Origin: Dactylosporangium sp040605635
Lineage (GTDB): Bacteria > Actinomycetota > Actinomycetes > Mycobacteriales > Micromonosporaceae
Reading direction: 5' to 3'
Length of the DNA stretch: 64,000 nt
NCBI RefSeq assembly: GCF_040605635.1
Contig: NZ_JBEXDG010000009.1
Coordinates: forward strand, 62,001-126,000
The position numbers were made by a program, and so were the translations under genes. The notes under the pieces were generated by a model, which had not been told where the DNA came from, did no database searches, and was given only the letters and a program-made list of their open reading frames with translations. Below are positions 42,101 through 50,080 of this stretch, piece after piece; position 1 is the first letter of the stretch; each line of letters starts with the position of its first letter.

Positions 42101-43309
42101 CTAGGTCGGCAGTCCCAGCCCGACCGCCAACTGCTGTGCGGCGGGGCGCACCTGGGTGGGACCCTCGAGCAGGTCGAGGGTCATCCTTCGGGCATATCCG
42201 TTGTATCGGACCGTTTCCGGTGCGGACGCGAACGCGTGCGTGAGGGCGTCGGCCGTGGCCCCGTGGTCGCGGCGAAGGTGATGAGCGCGGGCGACCTCGA
42301 CCAGGTGCCGCGCACGGCGTGGGCGTGACGGGATCGACGCCGCGGCGGTCCGGTGGGCGGCGCGCAAGGCCTCTCCCGGCTGGCGCAGCTCCACCGCGAC
42401 CGTTACCGCGTGAGCGCCCATGATGACCCGGCTGAACGACGTCCACGGCTGGTAGTGGCCCTGTGGAAGGCGGTCGGCGACCCGGCCCGCCTCGTCGAGG
42501 AACCGCAGCGCGGTGCCCGCCTCGCCGGTCCGTGCGGCGGTGAACGCAGCCTCGAACCGCAGCGCGCCGGACAGCGAGACGAGTTCGGCGTCGGCGAGGT
42601 GCCGCTCCACGAGGGCGAGGCCGTCAAGGTTGATGCGCATCGCAGCGTCCCAGTCGCCGGATTCGCGGTGTGCCTGGACGTGTGCCCAGGTGGCCCCGGC
42701 GATGGCGCGCGGATCGCCGGACTCCTGCGCGGCGAGCATCGCCCTGTCGATGGACCGCCACAGCAGGTCGGCGGCGGGCAACTGGTAGGCGAGATACATC
42801 TGCGTGAGGATGTACACCTCGGTCAGCAGCGCGAGCGCGCGGCGCCGTTGCGCACCGTCGTGGACCCGGGCGGCGTGCTGGGCGTCGCGCAGCAGGCCGG
42901 GCAGCAACCGGGCAAGAGCGGTCCGATGGTCGGGTGAGCCGTGCCGGACGCGCCATGCCGTGGCAAGCCGATCCGCCAGGTGCTCCAGTGGTGGTGCCGG
43001 TGCGTCGGGAACGGAGAAGGTGTTCATCGCCGAGCGCACCTCGGCGAGGCCCGTATGGCTGGGCCCGTCGAACGCCTCGCCGGGCGCTTCGGTGTTGTCG
43101 AGCAGGTCGGCGACCGTGACGTTGACGGCAGTGGCGAGCCGGTTGAGCATCGGCAGGCGCGGTGGCAGCAGCCGGCCGTTCTCGACCGCCTTGACCCACT
43201 CGGCGGACCGCCCGACCAGCCCGGCCACGACCGTCCGGGACTTGCCGGACCGCTGCCGATAGAACTTCAGCTTTTCGCCGACGGTGAGATCCGGCTGCGC
43301 GTGCTGCAT
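42101..43309 (-). CDS. XRE-type helix-turn-helix regulator with TPR-like region
   Basis: 402 aa. N-terminal Cro/C1 helix-turn-helix (LTVGEKLKFYRQRSGKSRTVVAGLVGRSAEWVKAVENGR within residues 8-47) and a long helical region with repeated Ala/Leu-rich pairs (TWAHVQAHRESGDWDAAMRI, ALRFLDEAGRVADRL, LVEVARAHHLRRDHGATADAL). Proteins with this build are abundant in Streptomyces and Micromonosporaceae and respond to a peptide or small ligand bound by the helical part. ATG 43309. The 240-bp gap to 43550 shows no gene I can support. Confidence 0.88.
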   Translation of the reverse strand: MQHAQPDLTVGEKLKFYRQRSGKSRTVVAGLVGRSAEWVKAVENGRLLPPRLPMLNRLATAVNVTVADLLDNTEAPGEAFDGPSHTGLAEVRSAMNTFSVPDAPAPPLEHLADRLATAWRVRHGSPDHRTALARLLPGLLRDAQHAARVHDGAQRRRALALLTEVYILTQMYLAYQLPAADLLWRSIDRAMLAAQESGDPRAIAGATWAHVQAHRESGDWDAAMRINLDGLALVERHLADAELVSLSGALRFEAAFTAARTGEAGTALRFLDEAGRVADRLPQGHYQPWTSFSRVIMGAHAVTVAVELRQPGEALRAAHRTAAASIPSRPRRARHLVEVARAHHLRRDHGATADALTHAFASAPETVRYNGYARRMTLDLLEGPTQVRPAAQQLAVGLGLPT

Positions 43310-43549
43310 GGCGACCCCCGTGGAGTGGGTGGACCAGCGACGGTGACGAACACCTCGATCGTAGCGTCATCGCGGGACGGGCAAGCTCCATGACGAGCTC
43401 GGCAGACCCGCCACCCGCCGTGTACGCCGCCCTGGGCCGGCGGTAGGGCGGCCAGTTGTGTCAAGTTCCGTTAAGGCCGGTCCGGACGGCTGAGGCTCGA
43501 TGCAGGGGGATCGCCGCGGTGGCGGTCCGGCCGGCACGAGGAGGAACTC

Positions 43550-44248
43550 ATGACGACCGTCGAGGCGAAACCGCTGACCGACGAGCAGCTGCGGGAGCTG
43601 ACGATCCGCGCGGGGATGCTGCTGCGCTTCCGGCGCCCCGGATCCGAGGTTGACAGAATTGGCCGGGGACTGACCCTTTCCGGCATCGCCGTGCATCTAC
43701 TGGTCAGAGAGGCCGTGGGTAGGCCATGGAAGGGGACCGCACGGGTGGAGGCCGACGATGAGCGCGAGTACGTCGAGTACGTCAGGTCGCGGCTGCCCAG
43801 GCTGTACCGGGCCGCGTACCTGGTCCTCGGCGACGGGCACCGGGCCGAGGACGCGGTGCAGAACGCGCTGACGACGCTGTACCGGCGCTGGTCGCGGCGC
43901 GGGCAGCTGGACAACCTCGACGCGTACGTGCACACGATGGTGGTGCGGGCGTGCCTGGCCGACCAGCGCCGCCCGTGGGCGAAGGTCTTCCTGCGGGCCG
44001 AGGCGCCCGACGCGGCCGTCGAGGGCGGGGACACGCTCGTCGACGACCGGCTCGCCATCCGGCAGGCGCTGCGCCGGCTGCCGGAGCGGCAGCGGCTGGT
44101 GATCGTGCTGCGGTTCCTGTGCGACCTGCCGATCGCCGAGGTCGCGGCGGCGATCGGGCGGTCGGAGAACACGGTGAAGAGCCATACCGCGGCGGCGTTG
44201 CGCACGCTGCGGGACATCGGCGAGCTGCGGCTGAGGAGTTCCCTGTGA
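43550..44248 (+). CDS. ECF sigma factor (SigE-type) with N-terminal extension
   Basis: 232 aa. Region 2 (EYVRSRLPRLYRAAYLVLGD to AYVHTMVVRACL) and region 4 (RLPERQRLVIVLRFLCDLPIAEVAAAIGRSENTVKSH) are clear; the linker is short, as in actinomycete SigE-type ECFs of about 170 aa. Here about 65 residues precede region 2, starting at ATG 43550 with an excellent AGGAGG. The usual start would be GTG 43745. Either this is an extended form or two frames have merged. Its stop overlaps the next gene (GTGA), the coupling typical of a sigma factor and its membrane partner. Confidence 0.88.
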   Translation: MTTVEAKPLTDEQLRELTIRAGMLLRFRRPGSEVDRIGRGLTLSGIAVHLLVREAVGRPWKGTARVEADDEREYVEYVRSRLPRLYRAAYLVLGDGHRAEDAVQNALTTLYRRWSRRGQLDNLDAYVHTMVVRACLADQRRPWAKVFLRAEAPDAAVEGGDTLVDDRLAIRQALRRLPERQRLVIVLRFLCDLPIAEVAAAIGRSENTVKSHTAAALRTLRDIGELRLRSSL

Positions 44249-45525
44249 GCGCCGAGGAGACCCTGCGCGCGTACGCGGCCGGGGAGGACGTCACGCCGAC
44301 GCTGCTGAGCGCCGAGGGTGTGATCGTGACCGCGCGCCGGAAGGTCCGCAACCGGCGCCTGCGCATCGTCGCGGCCGCCGGGGTCGCCACCGCGCTGGTC
44401 CTCGTCGCGGTCGCGGTCGCGGCGCCGGACCGGCACACCCAGCCCGCTCCGCCGAGGCCGTCGCCGTCAGCGGTACGGCCGACCGACCCGCCCCTGACGT
44501 GCACGGCCGAGCCGCTGCCCGCGCCGGCCGGGGTCGACGCGGCACGCCGGGTGGTGACCACGATCGACCCGTCGGGGAAGTACATCGTCGGCCGGTACTC
44601 CTCCGGCACGAACACCTCCGGCCTGCTGCTCTGGACCGACGGCGGGCTGAGCCGGCCCGCCGCGGCGAGGTCGTTCTCCCCGATCGCGGTCAACACCCGC
44701 GGCGTCGTCGCCGGCACCGCCCCCGGCAGTACCGGCGCGAGGCAGGCGGCGGTGTACCGCGACGGCAAGGTCAGCATGCTGCCGACCCCGGCGGGCACGA
44801 TGTTCAGCGCCGCCCGGGGCATCAACGCGCACGGCGACATCGTCGGCGTCGTCTCCGGCAACGACCTGCCGAAGCTCGGCGGCAGCACCGAGGACCTGCC
44901 GGTCCTGTGGCCCGCCACCGGTGGGTTCAAGCTGCTCGAGTCCGGCCGGGCGGACTGGTGGCAGCACGAGGCCAACGCCATCTCGGACGACGGTGTCATC
45001 ATCGGTACCGTGCGGATCCACCGGGACGTGTACGTCCTCAGCCGGCCGTTCCGATGGAACGCCGACGGGACGGGCGCCATGCTCCCGATCCCGGCCCCGG
45101 AGGAGAACGAAACGACCGGGGCGACGGCGATGGCGGGCCCGTGGGCGATCGGTCCGGGCGGATACGATCACACGCTGTCGTCGTCCGGCCCCGGGCTCGA
45201 TCCGCCGGCCGGATATCTGCGATGGAACCTGGTGTCGGGCGGGTTCGAGAAGCTGGACGGGTTCGCGCCGCTCACCGTCAGCGCGACCGGGGTCATGATC
45301 GGGGTCGGCCGCGACGCCACCGGCACGCCGTCGGTCTGGCGCGGCGGGACCGTGACGCCGCTGCCGGCCCTGGACCCGGCCCGGGCACCGCTGCTGCTCT
45401 CCGCCGGCATCACCGCTGACGGTGCCACCGCGGTCGGGACCCTGATGCCGCCGCAGCTGCAGACCGACCTCGACCTCAAGGGACCGTACGACATGGTGCG
45501 CTGGACATGCCCGACCACGCGGTAG
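44245..45525 (+). CDS. Membrane-anchored HAF-repeat-like protein, probable sigma partner
   Basis: 426 aa. A cytosolic N-terminal stretch of about 50 residues, one transmembrane helix (about 52-72, IVAAAGVATALVLVAVAVAA), a Pro-rich linker, then an exported beta-propeller-like domain built of repeats such as NTRGVVAGTAPGS, NAHGDIVGVVSGN and SDDGVIIGT, the pattern of HAF repeats. Coupling to the ECF sigma gene (GTGA overlap) and topology suggest it senses outside conditions and holds or releases the sigma factor. No zinc-type anti-sigma motif is present, so that role is inference. Confidence 0.75.
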   Translation: MSAEETLRAYAAGEDVTPTLLSAEGVIVTARRKVRNRRLRIVAAAGVATALVLVAVAVAAPDRHTQPAPPRPSPSAVRPTDPPLTCTAEPLPAPAGVDAARRVVTTIDPSGKYIVGRYSSGTNTSGLLLWTDGGLSRPAAARSFSPIAVNTRGVVAGTAPGSTGARQAAVYRDGKVSMLPTPAGTMFSAARGINAHGDIVGVVSGNDLPKLGGSTEDLPVLWPATGGFKLLESGRADWWQHEANAISDDGVIIGTVRIHRDVYVLSRPFRWNADGTGAMLPIPAPEENETTGATAMAGPWAIGPGGYDHTLSSSGPGLDPPAGYLRWNLVSGGFEKLDGFAPLTVSATGVMIGVGRDATGTPSVWRGGTVTPLPALDPARAPLLLSAGITADGATAVGTLMPPQLQTDLDLKGPYDMVRWTCPTTR

Positions 45526-46286
45526 CCCTCGCCGAGTTCGGCGCCGGGCTGCGGGCCCTCGGCTGGGTCAGCGACCTGCTCGTCGCGGGTTCGCTGGCCA
45601 CCGGCGACTACCTGCCGGGCGTCAGCGACCTCGACCTGGTCGCCGTCACCGACGGACCCGTCGGCGACGCCCGGCAGGCGGAGCTGACCGCGCTGCACCG
45701 GCGCCTCGACGCGACCACGGCCGCGGGCCTCGACCTCGGCTGCGCCTACGTCTGCGCCGCCACGCTGGGTGACGCCGGTGCCCTCCACCCGACGTGGACG
45801 CACGGGCAGCTGGTGCGGCGCATCGTGTCGGGCGTGACCAGGGCCGAGCTGGTCCTGCACGGGTACGCCACCTTCGGCCGCCGACCGCGGGAGCTGCTGC
45901 CGGCCATGACCGGCGACGACGTCCGCGACGCGGCCCGCGCCGAACTGGTCGGCTACTGGACGTGGGCGGCCCGCCGGCCGTGGATCTTCCTCGACCCGAT
46001 GATGGCCGATCTGGGGCTCACGTCGATGGCGCGTGGCCGGTACGCGCTGCGGACCGGCCACCTGCTCACCAAGAGCCTCGCCGTCGAGCAGGCCGCCGCC
46101 CCCGGATGGCTCGTCGGGCAGCTGCGGGCGCGGCGCCGCGGCGAGGCCGTCACCTCACCGCGGCTGCGCACGGCGTGGATCGCGTGGCGTGACACCCGCC
46201 GCACCACGCGGGCGGCGCACCGGCCCCCGCGTTGGCTCACGCGATTCTTGTCGTACCCCGGCGTTATCTTGGCGGCCTCAGGTTGA
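45507..46286 (+). CDS. Nucleotidyltransferase-domain protein
   Basis: 259 aa. The N-terminal pol-beta-type fold has the metal-binding signature VAGSLATGDYLPGVSDLDLVAV (GS then two Asp), as in aminoglycoside nucleotidyltransferases. The C-terminal half is helical (ELVGYWTWAARRPWIFLDP, RTGHLLTKSLAVEQ) like the ANT/DUF4111 companions. Substrate unknown; resistance should not be assumed. ATG 45507 lies 19 bases inside the preceding gene in another frame, so it is probably co-transcribed with the sigma unit. Ends with TGA overlapping an ATG. Confidence 0.83.
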   Translation: MPDHAVALAEFGAGLRALGWVSDLLVAGSLATGDYLPGVSDLDLVAVTDGPVGDARQAELTALHRRLDATTAAGLDLGCAYVCAATLGDAGALHPTWTHGQLVRRIVSGVTRAELVLHGYATFGRRPRELLPAMTGDDVRDAARAELVGYWTWAARRPWIFLDPMMADLGLTSMARGRYALRTGHLLTKSLAVEQAAAPGWLVGQLRARRRGEAVTSPRLRTAWIAWRDTRRTTRAAHRPPRWLTRFLSYPGVILAASG

Positions 46287-46300
46287 TGCGAGGAGGTCCG

Positions 46301-46969
46301 GTGCGGGCAGAGGATTCGCCGTTTCGTCCATTCTGGTGGGGCCTCGGCCGGGACACGTGGCACACCTACGGCAGGTATTCGTTCGAGGAGCTGCCGCCGG
46401 TGCCGTTCCCGATGACCGGTGACCTGGCGTGGCTCGCCGCGCAGCCCGCACCCGGCGAATGGGGGATCGGGTCCTCGCCGGCGGCCGAGCTGCCGGCGCT
46501 GGAGGCCGCCTGCGCGGCCGGGGGCATCACCCTGCCGCCGGCGTTCGTGAGGTTCCTGGGCGATCCGGCGCTGCAGCAGCGGGTCCGGTCGTGCACCGCG
46601 TGTTATGTCGACGTCAGCGAGGCGCCGGTCCGGGCGCCTGGCGCCGACGGCTATCTGGTCAGGTTCCTCGCCGACCAGCAGGGCTGCCTGTTCTGGTATC
46701 TGTATGTCACCGCCGACGGCAGCGACCACGCCGTGCTGTGCTCGCCGGAGTTCTACGACCCGGACGAGGACGAGTCCGAGGATGCCGAGGGCGGGCCGGA
46801 GGCGCTCGTGTTCTGCGGCGAGTCGTTCGAGACGTTCCTGTGCCGGTTCTGGTTGGAGAACGAGTTGTGGTTCGCCGACCACGACAAGGGTCCGCTGCCT
46901 GCCGTGGACGCCGACTACATCGGCCGCTATCAGACGATCCTGGCAGGCGGGCACTCCGTGACCGGATAG
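46301..46969 (+). CDS. SMI1/KNR4-like protein
   Basis: 222 aa. The sequence pattern PAAELPALEAACAAGGITLPPAFVRFLGDP is the SMI1/KNR4 opening helix and strand, and the acidic DEDESEDAEGGPEALVFCGESFETFLCRFWLENELWF is its usual end. Such proteins are often immunity proteins to polymorphic toxins or regulators of unknown binding partner. No toxin gene is adjacent. GTG 46301 follows AGGAGG closely; ATG 46286, overlapping the previous stop, is an equally possible coupled start. Confidence 0.75.
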   Translation: MRAEDSPFRPFWWGLGRDTWHTYGRYSFEELPPVPFPMTGDLAWLAAQPAPGEWGIGSSPAAELPALEAACAAGGITLPPAFVRFLGDPALQQRVRSCTACYVDVSEAPVRAPGADGYLVRFLADQQGCLFWYLYVTADGSDHAVLCSPEFYDPDEDESEDAEGGPEALVFCGESFETFLCRFWLENELWFADHDKGPLPAVDADYIGRYQTILAGGHSVTG

Positions 46970-46990
46970 CCACCGCCCGCGCCCCTCGTC

Positions 46991-47080
46991 TCCCGAGGCG
47001 GCGCCAAACGCAACCGGCTGTTCATCGCGGCCGAGACCAGCCTGTATTCGCTGGTCACGGGTGTCACGGGCACGCACCCG
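46991..47080 (+). pseudogene. Fragment resembling the end of an SMP-30/gluconolactonase gene
   Basis: A short plus-strand frame reads GGAKRNRLFIAAETSLYSL, very like the final strands of SMP-30/gluconolactonase proteins (GGPDRxxLFITAxTSLY). No start or upstream part of the gene exists here; the SMI1-like gene ends 21 bp earlier. Probably a deletion relic in the 250-bp gap before the GAF gene. Confidence 0.5.
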
Positions 47081-47219
47081 ACCAGGCCGGGAGGCCGCCC
47101 CTGGCAGGACCCCGGCGGCCCGCCGGATGCGGTCCCCCTGCGGCTGCCCGCTCCGTACCGTAGGTTGGTGCGGCTTCGTGCGTTCCACGCGAAGGCGGAT
47201 GGATGAGAGGCAGCACGGC

Positions 47220-48401
47220 ATGACTTCGGAGGACCTTCGGGCGCTGTTCGGGCAGTCCATCGCCCTGTTCGCGTCGCTGCGCGGGCCGGAGCACCTGGTG
47301 GAGACGGCGAACCCGGCGTTCTCCGCCGTCGCGGACGCGCTCATGGCCGGTCCGGGCTTCGTCGAGCTGCTGGATGAGGTGTACCGCACAGGCGAGCCCC
47401 GCACCGACCGCGACGTGCGGATCGAGCTGGACCTGCGGGAGGCGTTCTTCGACTTCACGTGTGAGCCGCGCCGCGACGCCGCCGGCGACGTCACCGGGAT
47501 CCAGGTCGTCGGCGTGGAGACCACCCAGGTCAGGCACGCCCAGCGGCTGATGGCCGAGCATCGCGTCCTGCTCGAGCAGATCGCCCGCCAGGCGCCGTTG
47601 ACCGAGGTGCTCGACGGGATGGCCCGCTCCATCGAGAGCCTCGCACGGCAGGAGGTCCTCGTCTCCGTCCTGCTCGCCGACCCCGACGGCCTGCACCTGC
47701 GCCACGGCGCCGCCCCCAGCCTGCCCGGCTTCTACAACGCGGCGATCGACGGCATCGCCACCGGCGAGGGCGTCGGCTCCTGCGGCACCGCCGCCCACCG
47801 GCGCGAACCGGTCATCGTCACCGACATCACCACCGACCCGTTCTGGGCCGACTTCCGGGACCTCGCCGGCAGGGCCGGGCTGGCCGCCTGCTGGTCCACC
47901 CCGATCCTGGCCCGCGACGGCGGCCTGCTGGGCACGTTCGCCATGTATCACCGCACGCCGCGCGTCCCGCAGGACGCCGACCTGGCGCTCGCCCGTGTCT
48001 TCGCCGGCACCGCCGCCCTGGCCATCGAGCGCCACCAGATCGAGCAGGCGCAGCTGGCCGCCGAGGCGCGCGCCAAGGCGGCCCACGACGCCCTGGCCAA
48101 GGCCGTCGCGGCGGAGCGCGACCTGCGCGCCGCGGCCGAGGAGCGGGCCGCGGCCGCCGCGGAGCTCGCCGCGCAGATGCGCACCGCCGCCGAGGCACAG
48201 GCTCCCGCGCCCCACCCGACCCACTGCCAGCTCGGCGGCTCCGCCGGCTGCCCGGCCCCCGCCGAGCTGAAGATTGCCGACTCGTGGGGCGACGCCGCCT
48301 GGGGCTGCCCCGCCCACGTCGAGGAAGCCATCATGAACGTCCGGTCCGTCTTCATCGCCAGCGAGGACCTCGGCGGCCTGGCCGCCTACGTCAATCGCTG
48401 A
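47220..48401 (+). CDS. GAF-domain sensor protein with Cys-rich C-terminus
   Basis: 393 aa. A PAS-like N-terminus (LFASLRGPEHLVETANPAFSAVADAL), a GAF domain at about 125-270 (GVGSCGTAAHRREPVIVTDIT, CWSTPILARDGGLLGTFAMY), an Ala-rich coiled coil (275-335) and a C-terminal segment with spaced Cys: CQLGGSAGC, then WGCPAHVEEAIMNV. No kinase or output domain, so it may be a phospho-relay or anti-anti-sigma partner. The convergent RsbW-like ATPase supports a partner-switch role. The start is uncertain (ATG 47199 is in frame). Its last codons lie in a 165-bp tandem duplication. Confidence 0.8.
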   Translation: MTSEDLRALFGQSIALFASLRGPEHLVETANPAFSAVADALMAGPGFVELLDEVYRTGEPRTDRDVRIELDLREAFFDFTCEPRRDAAGDVTGIQVVGVETTQVRHAQRLMAEHRVLLEQIARQAPLTEVLDGMARSIESLARQEVLVSVLLADPDGLHLRHGAAPSLPGFYNAAIDGIATGEGVGSCGTAAHRREPVIVTDITTDPFWADFRDLAGRAGLAACWSTPILARDGGLLGTFAMYHRTPRVPQDADLALARVFAGTAALAIERHQIEQAQLAAEARAKAAHDALAKAVAAERDLRAAAEERAAAAAELAAQMRTAAEAQAPAPHPTHCQLGGSAGCPAPAELKIADSWGDAAWGCPAHVEEAIMNVRSVFIASEDLGGLAAYVNR

Positions 48402-48692
48402 CCGGTGTCGCCCGGGTGCACGGGCAGCTCCAGCCAGACGCATTTGCCCGGCCCGGTGTGGCTGCGGTCGACGCCCCACCGGCTCGCGAGCGCCTCGATC
48501 AGCGTGAGCCCGCGACCGTGGTCCGCCGAGGACCTCGGCGGCCTGGCCGCCTACGTCAATCGCTGACCGGTGTCGCCCGGGTGCACGGGCAGCTCCAGCC
48601 AGACGCATTTGCCCGGCTCGGCGTGGCTGCGGTCGACACCCCACCGGCTCGCGAGCGCCTCGACCAGCGCGAGCCCGCGACCGTAGTCCGCG
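48363..48692. repeat. 165-bp tandem duplication of a convergent gene junction
   Basis: Copy 1 (48363-48527) and copy 2 (48528-48692) are about 95 percent identical by eye. Each contains the last 13 codons of the GAF gene on the plus strand and the end of the RsbW-like gene on the minus strand, which originally overlapped by 16 bp. The GAF gene now ends in copy 1 and the ATPase in copy 2; the remaining halves (48402-48550) are non-functional leftovers. Confidence 0.9.
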
Positions 48693-49036
48693 TCCGGCGG
48701 CACATCACGGACGATCGGCGCCTCCGCCCCGCCGTCGCGGACGCTGACCCGCAACGCCTGCCCGACATGCCGCAGCTCGACGGCGGTGACACCCCCACCG
48801 TGCACGAGCGCGTTGGTCACCAGCTCGCACAGCAACAGCTCGGTGTCGTCGTGCAGATACCGGCGGGTGCTCCGCCCGACCAGCGTCGGCAACGCCGCGC
48901 GCAACCAAGCCCGCGCCCGCCCGACCACACTGACGTCCCCGCCGTCGCTCGGCCGCCACACGAGCCGCGTCGCCACGCCGGCACCGTGCACCGGACCGGC
49001 GCGCCCCGAGCCACCGGCCCCCAGATCGTCCACCAT
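48551..49036 (-). CDS. RsbW-like ATP-binding (HATPase_c_2) protein
   Basis: 161 aa. GHKL fold with the N-box ELLLCELVTNALVHG, the G1-type DGGAEAPIV and G2-type DYGRGLALVEALASRWGV. This is the anti-sigma/serine-kinase type found in large numbers in actinomycetes, controlling sigma factors by partner switching. ATG 49036 follows GGAGGAGGGGCGAGG; an upstream in-frame start at 49093 is less likely. The real C-terminus (ELPVHPGDTGQRLT) is in the second repeat copy. Confidence 0.87.
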   Translation of the reverse strand: MVDDLGAGGSGRAGPVHGAGVATRLVWRPSDGGDVSVVGRARAWLRAALPTLVGRSTRRYLHDDTELLLCELVTNALVHGGGVTAVELRHVGQALRVSVRDGGAEAPIVRDVPPDADYGRGLALVEALASRWGVDRSHAEPGKCVWLELPVHPGDTGQRLT

Positions 49037-49182
49037 GACCTCGCCCCTCCTCCGCGTGGTGCGATCCGGAGGTGGTACCCGCCACGATCCCACTCAAGCG
49101 GAATTCGCCCCAGGCACAACGCAGTGGCAGGTCTTCACCACCGCACGCGTCAGGCGGGCGAACAACGTCAGGCGGGCGGCGG

Positions 49183-49701
49183 TCAGGCGGTCAGTGCGGG
49201 GCAGTACTTCGTGGCCTCGGTCGTGGCCTTGTCGAGGGTTGCTTCGAAGTCGCTGTTGGCGAAGTTGTCCGCGGCCAGGATCTTCGAGAAGGCGGTGACG
49301 AAGTTCCGCAGTGCGGCCTTGGCCTGCGGGTCCGCGGCCTTGGCGAGCTCAGCGTCGACCGCGGTGTCGAGGCGGTCGATGACGACCTGGCCCTTCGCCT
49401 TGGCGGTCGCGAGGGCGGCCTTGTCCTCCTTGACGCTGGCCATGATCACCTCGCCGAGGATGGCGGTGAGCTCTTCCTTCTCCTTGTCGTATGCCGCGAT
49501 GACGGCCTTGCACACGGCCTCGGTGTTGGCCTTCACGTCGGCGGGCTGGCTCGCGGCGGCGCTCGCGCCGGCGGCAGGGGCGGAGGCGACGGCGGACGGG
49601 GCGGACGAGCCGGCTGCGGACGTCGAGCCGGGGTCCGAGGAGCAGGCCGCGGTCAGCGCGACGACAGCGGACAGGGCCAGGATGATGCGTCGCAGCTGCA
49701 T
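49183..49701 (-). CDS. Small lipoprotein
   Basis: 172 aa. Signal peptide with lipobox LTAAC (Cys at about 20), a Ser/Ala-rich low-complexity spacer (21-50), then an all-helical acidic/basic mature domain (KANTEAVCKAVIAAYDKEKEEL to YCPALTA) with two Cys far apart that may pair. It is exported and membrane-tethered; no family recognised. The mature domain is of unknown function and could bind a ligand or partner in the wall space. Confidence 0.85.
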   Translation of the reverse strand: MQLRRIILALSAVVALTAACSSDPGSTSAAGSSAPSAVASAPAAGASAAASQPADVKANTEAVCKAVIAAYDKEKEELTAILGEVIMASVKEDKAALATAKAKGQVVIDRLDTAVDAELAKAADPQAKAALRNFVTAFSKILAADNFANSDFEATLDKATTEATKYCPALTA

Positions 49702-49802
49702 GTGGTCGGTGCTCCCAGTCTGATCTTCCTACCAAGCGACCAGAGCATACTGGCGACCACCGACATTTCCCCGCCCGTGGTGCGGTGTACCACAGGGGCG
49801 CG

Positions 49803-49808
49803 TACGCT
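49803..49808 (+). promoter_or_regulatory. Leaderless -10 for 49817 gene
   Basis: TACGCT ends 8 bases before GTG 49817, with no Shine-Dalgarno between. Confidence 0.5.
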
Positions 49809-49816
49809 CCCCGCTC

Positions 49817-50080
49817 GTGACTGTTGACATTGCAGCTGAGACCCCCGGCGACGTTGAGGCCGAGGAGACCGTCGGTGAGCTGAACGACGGGCCGTCGGTC
49901 ATCTACACCGCTTACTTCACGGCCGCGGAGGAGCTGGTCGAGCACATCCGGGCCGCGGACGTGCTCAACCTGGGCTTCCGGGTCGAGTCCTACCTGGTGA
50001 CCCCGGACGACGCGGCGGACGCCAGTCAGATCGAGTTCGAGTTCACCCTGCTCAGCGAGCTGCCCGTTCGCGGCGAGTAG
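49817..50080 (+). CDS. Small acidic protein of unknown function
   Basis: 87 aa, very acidic, alpha/beta by appearance (SVIYTAYFTAAEELVEHIRAADVLNLGFRVESYLV). No known family. The start is supported by a leaderless -10. Its 3' end overlaps the convergent WYL regulator by 55 bp, so both cannot be strongly transcribed at the same time without interference. Confidence 0.65.
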   Translation: MTVDIAAETPGDVEAEETVGELNDGPSVIYTAYFTAAEELVEHIRAADVLNLGFRVESYLVTPDDAADASQIEFEFTLLSELPVRGE

